NCBI GenBank assembly: GCA_910588335.1
Contig: CAJUQV010000036.1
Coordinates: 1 to 18,184, forward strand
Length of the DNA stretch: 18,184 bases
Direction of reading: 5' to 3'
Origin: an uncultured Ruminiclostridium sp.
GTDB lineage: Bacteria; Bacillota; Clostridia; Oscillospirales; Ruminococcaceae
The translations under genes were made by a program, and so were the position numbers. Of the stretch, positions 1-6,661 are shown in pieces. Positions within the stretch are counted from its first letter, which is position 1; every line of letters starts with the position of its first letter. The notes beneath the pieces are model-generated. The model worked only from the letters and a program-made list of their open reading frames with translations. It was not told where the DNA came from and searched no databases.

Positions 1-205
1 CAGAACCGAGGCGGAGCGGTACAATGCACGTTTTAAACAAACGGGTCAGGAACGCTTTTGAGTTCGCAGCTTTAATGCAGCACAAAATTTGGTTATGAAA
101 AATAAACCGTGTAAATGCATTATCCCTAAAAAATAAGCGAATAATAAAAACGTAGTCAAAAAAGGCAACGCTGAGGAGCGACCTAACGCAGACTATGAGA
201 TATTA

Positions 206-249
206 CGGTGAAAGCAGCGACAGAAAAATCGCTGTTTTCTCTTTCACCG
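206..249. repeat. Imperfect hairpin in the inserted segment
   Basis: The outer arms CGGTGAAAG (206-214) and CTTTCACCG (241-249) pair perfectly. The inner arms CAGCGA (215-220) and TCGCTG (229-234) also pair, leaving an internal bulge of six bases on the right. Further out, GAGATA (197-202) can pair with TATCTC (252-257). There is no T-run after it, so it does not look like a simple intrinsic terminator. Confidence 0.5.
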
Positions 250-279
250 GGTATCTCCAAAGCGGATAAACCTCGGGGT

Positions 280-296
280 TTGGGGCAGAGCCCCAA
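280..296. repeat. Short GC-rich hairpin
   Basis: TTGGGGC, a loop of AGA, then GCCCCAA: a perfect 7-base-pair stem. It lies between the larger hairpin and the resumption of the transposase reading frame. No T-tract follows, so termination is unlikely. Confidence 0.45.
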
Positions 297-468
297 CTGC
301 TGTCAGGCTGCAAATCTATCCTCGAAATATATAGAAAACTGTGCATAAGCCAATCCGAGTATGAATACAATTGCACACATTGCTCTGCTTGCTGTTGCTT
401 CCGCTGCTCTTTCTTTTTATTCTAATGCTTCTGTTCGCTGTTTGAAATCTGCTAAACGTTTCGCATAA

Positions 469-738
469 TTTCTTCACTATACTTTTAACTCAGCTTTGTT
501 GTTTTTGTGGCAAGGTTTATTTTGTTGTTTTCTTTTTCAATAAATGCCGTCTTCGGTTTTACTTTTTTTGTTTGGTGTTCGTATTTTATTTGGCGTTTTG
601 CTCATCTCTATCTTTCAATTTGTTCAAAAAATATTCAGGTATTGATTCGAAACCGCGATATAAATATAGAGTCTTAATTTCAAACTGTGTAAATGACCGA
701 ATACGACAGGAATTCCCAACAACCGCCTTTGTCATTAT
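469..738. other. AT-rich stretch with no confident gene
   Basis: This follows the transposase tail and is strongly T-rich on the plus strand. A 66-codon plus-strand frame (572-772) runs into the 26-base inverted repeat at 739-809 and has no ribosome binding site or recognisable product. On the minus strand a 49-codon frame (586-735, in-frame ATG also at 744) reads fairly naturally (MTKAVVGNSC... ending DRDEQNAK) but also lacks a Shine-Dalgarno sequence. It is best described as decayed, possibly IS-derived sequence. Confidence 0.4.
586..735 (-). CDS. Possible small ORF, 49 codons, unknown
   Basis: This frame opens with ATG at 735 and ends TAA at 586-588. An alternative in-frame ATG lies nine bases upstream (744). 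The translation has a balanced composition (QFEIKTLYLYRGFESIPEYF in the middle) unlike a random AT-rich frame. However, the sequence upstream of either start lacks a purine-rich ribosome binding site, and the start lies beside or within an arm of the 739-809 inverted repeat. It could be a fragment of a lost gene, part of an IS end, or chance. I do not recognise a domain. Confidence 0.2.
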   Translation of the reverse strand: MTKAVVGNSCRIRSFTQFEIKTLYLYRGFESIPEYFLNKLKDRDEQNAK

Positions 739-809
739 ATCCATAAAAAAGTCAAAATCAAGACTAAAATGAACGCAAATGCGGTCTTGATTTTGACTTT
801 TTTATGGAT
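739..809. terminator. 26-bp perfect inverted repeat, probable bidirectional terminator
   Basis: The left arm 739-764 and right arm 784-809 are perfect reverse complements, with a 19-base loop (765-783). Each arm contains an A6 or T6 tract. In either direction the transcript would form a stem (core GTCAAAATCAAGAC with its complement) with a U-rich 3' side, as in bidirectional intrinsic terminators. The loop contains the small foldback CGCAAATGCG. It sits between the IS remnant and the leftward gene cluster, a sensible place for a two-way stop. A palindromic mobile-element remnant is the alternative. Confidence 0.55.
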
Positions 810-912
810 TTTTGGCGATTAAGCGGTTGTCGGGTTAATTGTGGTCGAATTAGGTATCATTTTCTGAACACATTTTAAAAATCACACCCTAAATATATGC
901 CAATAATTGCCG

Positions 913-950
913 AAAAAGCAAAACAGATTTTTTTATCTCTGTTTTTTGCT
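913..950 (-). terminator. Intrinsic terminator of the leftward gene cluster
   Basis: Read on the minus strand, AGC-AAAAAA-CAGA pairs with TCTGTTTTGCT (plus-strand arms about 938-950 and 917-927), allowing a two-base bulge. A run of five T follows. It lies 17 bases after the stop of the last gene in the leftward cluster, the expected place for its terminator. Confidence 0.6.
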
Positions 951-966
951 GCCATAATTTCATACC

Positions 967-1503
967 CTATTTGTGCGCGAAACATTTCATATCAGTAATA
1001 AGTATACTTTTAAAAGGATAATTGATAATATCTATTTTTTCCAATTTGACTTTTATCGGCAGTTTAATATTGTTCTTTAGTAGTTTAATCCCCTTAAACA
1101 ATTCTTCATCGGTTAATCTTATGGCAATCGTGCAATGCGGCATCCATCTGTCTATATCGTAATATTGATTTAATTTACCGTCAAAATCGGACATAAAATC
1201 TATAAACTTTTTATGAACGCTTTTTAATTTTTCAGTCATTATCGGCACCAAAAAAATTACATTTTCTTTAGTCATAAATGTACCTGCTGCACATAAAGTA
1301 ATTTCAAAAGGCTCAACCATCTCGGAAAATTTCAATACTTTTGATTTTAAACCTTCAATGTCGCTGGTACGATAATCGCCGATGGAAATGTGGTTTAACT
1401 TTACCGCTTCATCATGAACTCCGTTTTCATTCAATAATTTTCTCAGTTTGTTTATAGTATTCTGACTTTCGTCGTCAAATACCAATTCTATGGCATAATT
1501 CAT
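967..1503 (-). CDS. 2'-5' RNA ligase family / 2H phosphoesterase
   Basis: A 178-residue protein with the two HxS/T signatures of the 2H phosphoesterase superfamily: H38-I-S40 (context LNHISIG) and H123-C-T125 (context PHCTIAI). The length matches LigT/ThpR-like proteins, which act on cyclic phosphodiester ends of RNA or small nucleotides; the substrate here cannot be read from sequence. It is likely soluble and cytoplasmic, with no signal peptide or membrane segment. The ATG at 1503 is supported by AAAGGAG eight bases upstream. That binding site lies directly against the end of the MITE at 1518-1680, so the element separates this gene from its upstream neighbour without removing its ribosome binding site. 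It is the last gene of the leftward cluster, followed by a terminator at 913-950. Confidence 0.8.
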   Translation of the reverse strand: MNYAIELVFDDESQNTINKLRKLLNENGVHDEAVKLNHISIGDYRTSDIEGLKSKVLKFSEMVEPFEITLCAAGTFMTKENVIFLVPIMTEKLKSVHKKFIDFMSDFDGKLNQYYDIDRWMPHCTIAIRLTDEELFKGIKLLKNNIKLPIKVKLEKIDIINYPFKSILITDMKCFAHK

Positions 1504-1517
1504 TTATAAAACTCCTT

Positions 1518-1680
1518 TTATAGCAGTCCAAGGGAATAACGCGATATATAGCGGCAAGAGCAAATCGCGCGTAGCAAGGCGGACGACGAAATCGGGCTGG
1601 CGCCCGGTGAGTAGGACAACGCAGCGATGCGTGATTTGAATTGCTGATATGTGTTGCGGTATTTTCTTGGATTGCTATAA
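1518..1680. mobile_element. Foldback MITE, 163 bp, TA-type target duplication
   Basis: The ends are imperfect inverted repeats: TTATAGCAGTCCAAGGGAAT on the left, and on the right, read in reverse complement, TTATAGCAATCCAAGAAAAT. The match continues weakly inward, so most of the element can fold back. The centre has a CGGGC/GCCCG hairpin at about 1592-1605. With TAGCA as the element tip (1521-1677), a TA duplication flanks it (1519-1520 and 1678-1679), as in IS630/Tc1-mariner-type insertions. It encodes nothing credible; a 61-codon minus frame across it is a by-product. It lies between the DUF7662-like gene and the RNA ligase-like gene. Confidence 0.75.
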
Positions 1681-1893
1681 TTCCAAGCCGTCGATCTTAT
1701 CAAAAATAACCGTTTTTTCTTTCATAGATATTTTGCCGACCCTATAACCGTACCCCTCGGCCTCTTTTTTATATTTCAAAAAAGAGTGATCAATCGGTAT
1801 CCCCACAATATCCCGAATTTCGTCAAAAGTCAGTTTATAAGCCCCTTTTCCGTTATTTTGAATATAAATCCATAATTTGTCATATTTGCTCAT
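1675..1893 (-). CDS. Small DUF7662-like protein
   Basis: A 72-residue protein of the pattern MSKYDKLWIYIQNN...LTFDEIRDIVGIPIDHSFLKYKKEAEGYGYRVGKISMKEKTVIF. I recognise this as resembling the small DUF7662 family, whose function is unknown; the assignment rests on recall of that pattern. The ATG at 1893 has GAGGTAA nine bases upstream. It is cytoplasmic by composition. Its stop codon TAG (1675-1677) is supplied by the tip of the neighbouring MITE. Deleting the element and one TA copy extends the frame by K-G-V-L and a TAA placed directly before the ATG of the next gene, so the protein was probably 76 residues before insertion. The conserved part is intact, so it may still work. Confidence 0.7.
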   Translation of the reverse strand: MSKYDKLWIYIQNNGKGAYKLTFDEIRDIVGIPIDHSFLKYKKEAEGYGYRVGKISMKEKTVIFDKIDGLEL

Positions 1894-1939
1894 TTATATT
1901 TACCTCGTGCCGATTGACGGCATTAAAATACAATGTAAA

Positions 1940-2533
1940 TTATATATCGTGCGGTATATAATTTGCTTTTACCAATATACGTGAATTTCCGTTTACAATC
2001 CACTCATGAATACCGGTATCACCTGTCCATACGGAAAAATCCGAATTTGTGGGCAATCCGAGAAAAACCTGATACAATTGATTTATCATACCACCGTGCG
2101 TAACTGCCGCAACCGTGCTGTCGTCATTATTTTCCCACAGCAGCTTTGACATCATATACTCCGTTCTGTACCTGAATTCAAGCAAACTTTCCTGCTCATA
2201 AACGGATAAATGAGCAGGCACTTCTGTTTGCGGATATTTTTCTTCCGCAACGCTGTATTTCAATCCCGCAAGTAACCCGTTGTTAAACTCCATTAAATGA
2301 TCGTCCGGAATCAGCGGAGCATTGCATTTAGAAGCCAGATGTCCGGCTGTTTGCGCCGCTCTTTTCAGGGTACTGTGATATATTTTTTTGATTTGATAGT
2401 TTTTGCTTACATATTCGCTCATTGCTTCCGCCTGACGATGGCCGCGTTCGGTAAGCTCAAAATCTGCCCTGCCTTCATGAACTTTAAGAATATCCGCTTG
2501 ACTTTCACCGTGCCTTATTATCAATATTTTCAT
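1940..2533 (-). CDS. Histidine phosphatase family protein (phosphoglycerate mutase-like)
   Basis: A 197-residue member of the histidine phosphatase superfamily. The catalytic RHG motif is at R7-H8-G9, the second arginine is in the STLKR stretch (R58), the conserved acidic residue is near E82 (LMEFNNG) and the second histidine is H146 in VTHGG. These are the residues needed to form and resolve a phosphohistidine intermediate. The substrate is unknown: relatives include cofactor-dependent phosphoglycerate mutases, alpha-ribazole phosphatases and broad sugar-phosphate phosphatases. The ATG at 2533 follows a strong AAGGAGG at good spacing. It lies 16 bases after the SDR gene, so the two are almost certainly cotranscribed, and 46 bases before the DUF7662-like gene. 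Confidence 0.88.
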   Translation of the reverse strand: MKILIIRHGESQADILKVHEGRADFELTERGHRQAEAMSEYVSKNYQIKKIYHSTLKRAAQTAGHLASKCNAPLIPDDHLMEFNNGLLAGLKYSVAEEKYPQTEVPAHLSVYEQESLLEFRYRTEYMMSKLLWENNDDSTVAAVTHGGMINQLYQVFLGLPTNSDFSVWTGDTGIHEWIVNGNSRILVKANYIPHDI

Positions 2534-2549
2534 TTATCTTCCTCCTTTT

Positions 2550-3332
2550 TTACTGATTTTCGCCGGGATCGCCTTTTCTTGCCGTCTGTGCAAAATATGT
2601 TCCCCATAGCATCCACTTTGACGGAAGCGTTTTTGCGGCCAATGCCAAAGCTTTAATCTCTTTTTTCGGAATAATCACATTTCTTCTTTTAAACATTTCA
2701 TTCAAAGCATAATCCGCCACTTCGGACGCACTTGCCCCTCCAACGGCAAACTCGGCTCCGGCAACACGGTTAAATTCCGTGTCCACAGGCCCCGGACAAA
2801 GGGCTCCCACATAAACATTTACCTTATTATGCTTAAGCTCCTGACTTATGGCGCGGGTAAGCTGAAGCACATAATTTTTGCTGGCGTAATATGTAGCCAT
2901 AAGAGGTCCCGCCATAAATCCCGCAATCGAGGCAACGTTCAGTATATATCCGTAGTTTCTTTTGGAGAAATCCCGCAGAAACAGCTTGGTTAAAATATGC
3001 ACCGCCTTAATATTAACGTCTATCATTTCCAGTTCACGGTCAAGATCGGTTTCCTCAAATCTTCCGAAAAGACCGAATCCGGCATTATTAATCAGCATAT
3101 CTATTCTCACGCCCTTTACTTCCTCGTAAAGACGCTTGCATTCTGAGGTTATCGACAGATCGGCGCATATTATTTTTACTTTTACGTCAAATACCGACGT
3201 AAGCTTTTCTTTTATTTCCTTAAGGCGCTCCGCTCTTCTTGCGGTCAAAATGAGGTTGAATCCTCTTGAAGCGAGATTTTTTGCCAGCTCCTCACCAATT
3301 CCGGAGCTTGCTCCCGTTATCATAGCTATCAT
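2550..3332 (-). CDS. Short-chain dehydrogenase/reductase (SDR family)
   Basis: A 260-residue classical SDR. The cofactor-binding TGASSGIG motif is at residues 6-13, NNAG at 82-85, N107 in the expected place, the catalytic serine is S135 (NVAS), and Y148 and K152 form YxxxK. CPGPVDT (179-185) is the usual loop after the active site. It should be an NAD(P)-dependent oxidoreductase of a small carbonyl or alcohol; the motif set does not reveal the substrate. The ATG at 3332 is preceded by AAAGGAA at a 10-base distance; a second in-frame ATG (codon 4) is less well placed. It is the first gene of the leftward cluster and is read from the promoter at 3378-3406, divergent from spoIIIAA. Confidence 0.9.
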   Translation of the reverse strand: MIAMITGASSGIGEELAKNLASRGFNLILTARRAERLKEIKEKLTSVFDVKVKIICADLSITSECKRLYEEVKGVRIDMLINNAGFGLFGRFEETDLDRELEMIDVNIKAVHILTKLFLRDFSKRNYGYILNVASIAGFMAGPLMATYYASKNYVLQLTRAISQELKHNKVNVYVGALCPGPVDTEFNRVAGAEFAVGGASASEVADYALNEMFKRRNVIIPKKEIKALALAAKTLPSKWMLWGTYFAQTARKGDPGENQ

Positions 3333-3377
3333 AATTATTTTTTCCTTTCGACGGTAAGCCGTTTTCGTATATTCTTT

Positions 3378-3406
3378 ATTATAATACTTTCACCGTAAAA
3401 AAGCAA
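3378..3406 (-). promoter_or_regulatory. Vegetative promoter for the leftward cluster
   Basis: On the minus strand the -10 box is TATAAT (complement of 3378-3383) and the -35 box is TTGCTT (complement of 3401-3406), separated by exactly 17 bases. It lies 45 bases upstream of the SDR start. The -10 is perfect and the -35 matches the first three positions of TTGACA. Confidence 0.65.
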
Positions 3407-3492
3407 TGGAATACAGTAAGTTTTTTTGCAGTAATAAAATTTCTGTTTCGTACATAAATATAGACAAGCAATAAAACCAAGGAAGTGATTAT

Positions 3493-4353
3493 ATGATAAC
3501 GGCTAAAGTCGGCGGTGACAGCGGCGTTTTATCTTACCTCGGATTTATCGGAGAAGCCGTATGCCGTTCCGGATACCGATTGTCGGATATTTATGAAATA
3601 CGGATAAGAGCGGGACGCGGTGTGGTTCTGGAAACATCGAGAGGGCGGGTGCTGCTTGATGTGACTGTCAGGACGGAAGATGTGGGAGAGTGTATTAAAA
3701 GCTTTTGCGACCATTCGCTTCACAGTTTTGAAAAGGAGCTGAGGGAGGGTTTTATTACGCTTAAGGGAGGACACAGAGCCGGATTCTGCGGCACCGCGGT
3801 GATAAAAAACGGAAAACTGGAAGGAGTAAAAGATATAAGCAGTATAAATATAAGAATGGCGCGGGAAGTAATCGGAGCGGGTGAATCATTAAGGGATACG
3901 GTGTTTAATGAAAATTTCAGGGGACTTTTAATATGCGGAAAGCCCATGAGCGGAAAAACCACTGTTTTAAGGGATCTTTGCCGAATAATCGGGGACAGGC
4001 ATAAGTTGGTTCTCATTGACGGAAGAGGTGAGATAGCGGCCGTTAACGGAGGCGTACCGCAAAACAATGTGGGCACCTTTACCGACATACTTAACGGTTA
4101 TGACAAGGAAAAGGGAATAGAGATAGCGACTCGTACTCTTTCTCCCGAATACATAGCCTGCGACGAAATTACGGGATTCGGAGACTGCGAAAAGCTTTGC
4201 CTTAACAGCGGGGTAAAAATGATTTTCACTCTTCACAGCGGAAGTGTTGAACAGGCGAAAAACACCGATACGGTAAAATCGGGAGCCATAAGCAGCATAG
4301 CCTTTTTGGGCGGAAGGGTGGGTCAGGTAACGGAAAGAACGGTGATAAAATGA
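3493..4353 (+). CDS. spoIIIAA: Stage III sporulation protein AA, secretion-type ATPase
   Basis: A 286-residue ATPase of the SpoIIIAA family, related to type II/IV secretion ATPases. It is thought to power the channel complex that links mother cell and forespore and is made in the mother cell under SigE in known species. The conserved REGFITLKGGHRAGFCGTAV region is at 85-103, Walker A is GKPMSGKT (149-156), and acidic motifs follow at LVLIDGRGE (172-180) and CDEIT (223-227). The ATG at 3493 is supported by AAGGAAGTG at good spacing. The final bases overlap the spoIIIAB start by four (ATGA), indicating translational coupling. It begins the eight-gene spoIIIA operon. I could find only a weak SigE-like site upstream (around 3449-3456), not good enough to list. 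B. subtilis SpoIIIAA is slightly longer. Confidence 0.95.
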   Translation: MITAKVGGDSGVLSYLGFIGEAVCRSGYRLSDIYEIRIRAGRGVVLETSRGRVLLDVTVRTEDVGECIKSFCDHSLHSFEKELREGFITLKGGHRAGFCGTAVIKNGKLEGVKDISSINIRMAREVIGAGESLRDTVFNENFRGLLICGKPMSGKTTVLRDLCRIIGDRHKLVLIDGRGEIAAVNGGVPQNNVGTFTDILNGYDKEKGIEIATRTLSPEYIACDEITGFGDCEKLCLNSGVKMIFTLHSGSVEQAKNTDTVKSGAISSIAFLGGRVGQVTERTVIK

Positions 4354-4847
4354 ATTTGTTTTATTCTGCGGCGGCGGTACTGTTTTGTACCGCGTCGGGA
4401 TTTTATTTTTCCAAAAAGCTTAAGGAGCGGGAGGAGCGGCTGTGTTCCGTGTTGATGCTAGTAAAGGAGCTTTCGGTGCAGATAAGATATACCAACGCCA
4501 AAATAGGTGAAATGCTTAAGTCGGCTTCGCAAAATTCCGCTTACGGTAAGCTTTCGTTCGTAACCGACTGCGCTTTGTTGAATGAAAATGAGGATTTCCA
4601 TAAGGTCTGGTCGGAAGGAGTGAAAAAACAGCCTTTTCTGGAACAGCGTGACAGAGAGCTTCTTCTTTCCTTGGGGGAACACTTGGGGGAAACCGATTCG
4701 GAAGGGCAGCTTTCTTTTTTGGAAATGACTGAATCCATGCTTTCCGAGCAACGTGAGGAAGCAAGGGAAAACTACGGCAAAAAAAGCGGTATGTACCGTT
4801 CCGTAGGGCTTCTTTGCGGTCTTGCGGCGGGGATAATAGTGCTTTGA
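4350..4847 (+). CDS. spoIIIAB: Stage III sporulation protein AB
   Basis: A 165-residue protein close to the usual SpoIIIAB length. It has an N-terminal hydrophobic segment (about 3-20), a central soluble helical region that in the family resembles a type II secretion inner-membrane platform domain, and a C-terminal hydrophobic segment (about 148-165, GLLCGLAAGIIVL). The ending KSGMYRSVGLLCG is typical. It is expected in the mother-cell membrane as part of the SpoIIIA complex and probably interacts with the SpoIIIAA ATPase. The start overlaps the spoIIIAA stop as ATGA, so coupling probably substitutes for a strong ribosome binding site. It is followed after 21 bases by spoIIIAC. Confidence 0.92.
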   Translation: MNLFYSAAAVLFCTASGFYFSKKLKEREERLCSVLMLVKELSVQIRYTNAKIGEMLKSASQNSAYGKLSFVTDCALLNENEDFHKVWSEGVKKQPFLEQRDRELLLSLGEHLGETDSEGQLSFLEMTESMLSEQREEARENYGKKSGMYRSVGLLCGLAAGIIVL

Positions 4848-4868
4848 TTACTGAAAGGGGTACGTTCT

Positions 4869-5066
4869 ATGGATGTGGATTTAATATTTCAGATAGCCGC
4901 CATCGGGATAGTAGTAGCCGTTCTCAATATGCTGCTTCAGAGGTCGGGACGTGAGGAACAGGCTATGATGACCACCATAGCAGGGCTTATAGTCGTTCTT
5001 ATGATGATTATAACACAGATCAGCCTTTTGTTTGATACGATAAAGGACGTTTTTAACCTGTGGTAA
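4869..5066 (+). CDS. spoIIIAC: Stage III sporulation protein AC
   Basis: A 65-residue, almost entirely hydrophobic protein of standard length for SpoIIIAC. It has two membrane segments (about 5-24 and 33-58) joined by the charged turn QRSGREEQ. The family is a small membrane component of the SpoIIIA complex, related to export-gate or platform proteins. The ATG at 4869 follows GAAAGGGG at good spacing. It sits between spoIIIAB and spoIIIAD as in all known operons. Confidence 0.94.
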   Translation: MDVDLIFQIAAIGIVVAVLNMLLQRSGREEQAMMTTIAGLIVVLMMIITQISLLFDTIKDVFNLW

Positions 5067-5089
5067 GGCGGAAGAAAGGATTTATTCAA

Positions 5090-5476
5090 ATGAATATCAT
5101 CGTAATAGCTTCTTCGGCGCTTATCGCGGCGGTTCTTTCGGTGGTGCTGAAGCAGTATAAACCCGAATATTCTATGTTTATTTCCATAGCTGCGGGAGTG
5201 CTTATTTTTTTGGCCGTATTAACGGTAATTGATCCCATACTGGACTTTATAGGAGAACTGACCGATAAGGCGGGGCTTGACGGAATATACGGAGAGGTGC
5301 TTATCAAGTCGTTGGCAATTTGCTATATTACGCAGTTGGCCTGTGACTGCTGCAAGGACGCCGGAGAAAGCGCAATAGCCGGAAAGCTTCAGATTGCGGG
5401 AAAGATAGCGATTTTGCTTATCGCGCTTCCTATGTTCAGGAGTCTTACCGAAATAGTTACGGGGCTTATTGTATAG
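5090..5476 (+). CDS. spoIIIAD: Stage III sporulation protein AD
   Basis: A 128-residue membrane protein starting MNIIVIASSALIAAVLSVVL, with about four hydrophobic segments (roughly 3-20, 27-47, 70-88 and 107-126). It is a paralogue-like partner of SpoIIIAC in the mother-cell membrane. The longest open frame begins with a GTG at 5060 inside spoIIIAC. I prefer the ATG at 5090 because GAAAGGA (5074-5080) lies nine bases before it, and because B. subtilis SpoIIIAD also begins directly with its first membrane segment; the GTG form would add a charged stretch, VRRKKGFIQ. The gap to spoIIIAE is 77 bases. Confidence 0.9.
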   Translation: MNIIVIASSALIAAVLSVVLKQYKPEYSMFISIAAGVLIFLAVLTVIDPILDFIGELTDKAGLDGIYGEVLIKSLAICYITQLACDCCKDAGESAIAGKLQIAGKIAILLIALPMFRSLTEIVTGLIV

Positions 5477-5553
5477 GAAAAGAGTTTGTTTTTGCAAGAT
5501 AAAAAAATAAAACGGCTTGCGGAAACGGGATCAAAGAAAGAACGGAATTTAAA

Positions 5554-6660
5554 ATGAAATTTAAAGGATTTATAACCGCTTTTCTTGTTATCGCCTGTAC
5601 TTTTATTTTAATGCAAAAAAATATCTGCGCCGAAAGCATATATTCTTTCGGTCGGGAGGAAATTGTCGGTGCGGTGCCCGACAGCGCGGAAAAAAAGCTT
5701 GAGGAACTTAATATATCACCGGATGAGAGCATATCGGATATCGGAACGGAAAATGTATTCTCCGTTATACTTAACATCATAGCGGAGAACATACCAAAGC
5801 CGCTTACCATGCTTGTATCCACCGCCGCCGTAATAATTCTGTGCGCTCTTATCTCCGCCATGAAAGAAGGGGACGAGCTTTCGGGGACATTTAATACGGT
5901 TGGTGTTCTTGCTTGTTCCGGATTGATCTGTACAAGCTTCGCTTCGGTTGCTCAAAGCGCAAAAACCGCTGTTGACGGCTTTGCGGCATTTTTATCGGTT
6001 TATATACCTGCCTTCGCGGGAATAATGGCGGCAAACGGACAGACGGCTGCCGCCGCCGCTTACAGCGGGGTTATTACCATAGCCGTTCAGGTGTTGTCGC
6101 AATTGTTTTCGTTGGTTATATTCCCTCTTACAAGCTGCATAATGGGTATATCGGTGGCAGGCGCGGTAAATCCGGAACTTAAGATAAACAGTATAGCGGA
6201 ACTGGCGAAAAAAGTGGTTAACTGGGGGCTTGTGTTTATTATGACAATTTTTACGGGACTGTTGTCTGTGCAGAGCTTTGTTGGAGCGGCCGCAGATACC
6301 GTTTCAATGAAAGCGGTAAAGTTTACTGTTTCGGGAGCCGTTCCGATAGTAGGCGGAGCGGTATCGGACGCACTTTCCACGGTGAAGGGCAGCATCGGAA
6401 TGATAAAAGCAGCTACGGGCAGTTACGGTATCATTGTTTCGGCAGTAATAATGATACCAATACTTATTTCCGCTTTGCTGTACCGTATTGCGTTTACCGC
6501 CGCCTCATCGGTAAGCGACGCTTTGGGTACTTCCCGCCTCACCTCTCTTCTCAGAAGCGCGGAAAGCGTTGTTGCGGTAATAATAGCGGTATTGGTCTGC
6601 TTCTGGCTTATTGCGGTGGTTTCCACGGCGATAATGCTGGTTATAGGTATGGGAGGATAA
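5554..6660 (+). CDS. spoIIIAE: Stage III sporulation protein AE
   Basis: A 368-residue polytopic membrane protein with an N-terminal signal-like segment (residues 5-25, cleavage plausible after NICAES). A short extracytoplasmic region (about 27-80) is followed by about seven further hydrophobic stretches through to VSTAIMLVIGMGG. This matches SpoIIIAE, the large membrane component of the channel complex, although B. subtilis SpoIIIAE is about 30 residues longer. The ATG at 5554 has a fairly weak AGAAAGAACGG upstream. A 23-codon frame opening with TTG at 5486 ends in TGA overlapping this start (see findings), so coupling is possible. A palindrome and a GC hairpin lie between this gene and spoIIIAF. 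Confidence 0.94.
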   Translation: MKFKGFITAFLVIACTFILMQKNICAESIYSFGREEIVGAVPDSAEKKLEELNISPDESISDIGTENVFSVILNIIAENIPKPLTMLVSTAAVIILCALISAMKEGDELSGTFNTVGVLACSGLICTSFASVAQSAKTAVDGFAAFLSVYIPAFAGIMAANGQTAAAAAYSGVITIAVQVLSQLFSLVIFPLTSCIMGISVAGAVNPELKINSIAELAKKVVNWGLVFIMTIFTGLLSVQSFVGAAADTVSMKAVKFTVSGAVPIVGGAVSDALSTVKGSIGMIKAATGSYGIIVSAVIMIPILISALLYRIAFTAASSVSDALGTSRLTSLLRSAESVVAVIIAVLVCFWLIAVVSTAIMLVIGMGG

Positions 6661-6661
6661 A

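Larger units (their letters stand above)
100..359. mobile_element. Putative small non-coding insertion inside the transposase remnant
   Basis: This stretch of about 260 bases separates the two in-frame halves of the transposase tail and is bounded by TATGAA on both sides, which looks like a 6-base target duplication. It has no useful ORF. It contains two foldback structures: an imperfect hairpin at 197-257 (GAGATA/TATCTC, CGGTGAAAG/CTTTCACCG and CAGCGA/TCGCTG arms), and a tight GC hairpin at 280-296 (TTGGGGC, loop AGA, GCCCCAA). I see no clear terminal inverted repeats, so the element type is unknown. A non-autonomous element or a structured-RNA insertion would fit. Confidence 0.35.
2..468 (+). 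pseudogene. DDE-type transposase, 3' fragment, degraded and interrupted
   Basis: Reading frame 2 starts inside the window edge and reads as a transposase-like C-terminal stretch (RTEAERYNARFKQTGQERF), then hits an in-frame TGA at 59-61. It continues as VRSFNAAQNLV to about base 93. The matching tail resumes at 361-468 (MNTIAHIALLAVASAAL... ending SAKRFA and TAA). Joining the two parts across the repeated TATGAA (94-99 and 360-365) keeps the frame and gives NLVMNTIAHIALLAV, a pattern I associate with the C-terminal end of IS transposases from gut Clostridia. The upstream part lies outside the window. The nonsense codon plus the insertion make it a dead copy. The family assignment comes from recall of the tail pattern, so it is moderate; the split-and-rejoin logic is seen directly. 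Confidence 0.55.

Noticed and set aside
306..500. Protein-like minus-strand reading with several stops (for example YAKRLADFKQRTEALE)
   Set aside because: It is the shadow of the plus-strand transposase tail MNTIAHIALLAV..., which explains the composition better.
572..772. 66-codon plus-strand frame
   Set aside because: It has no ribosome binding site, is very T-rich, shows no domain, and its end lies inside the perfect inverted repeat.
1518..1703. 61-codon minus-strand frame
   Set aside because: It lies almost entirely within the MITE and is a by-product of the element sequence.
3431..3456. SigE-like promoter before spoIIIAA
   Set aside because: The -10-like CGTACATA is partial and no acceptable -35 lies at the right distance. 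A SigE promoter is expected from the family, but the site cannot be fixed by eye.
3720..4088. 122-codon frame antisense to spoIIIAA
   Set aside because: It is a shadow of a well-identified gene, with no ribosome binding site or recognisable product.
5466..5861. 131-codon frame antisense to spoIIIAE
   Set aside because: It is a shadow of a GC-biased membrane-protein gene.
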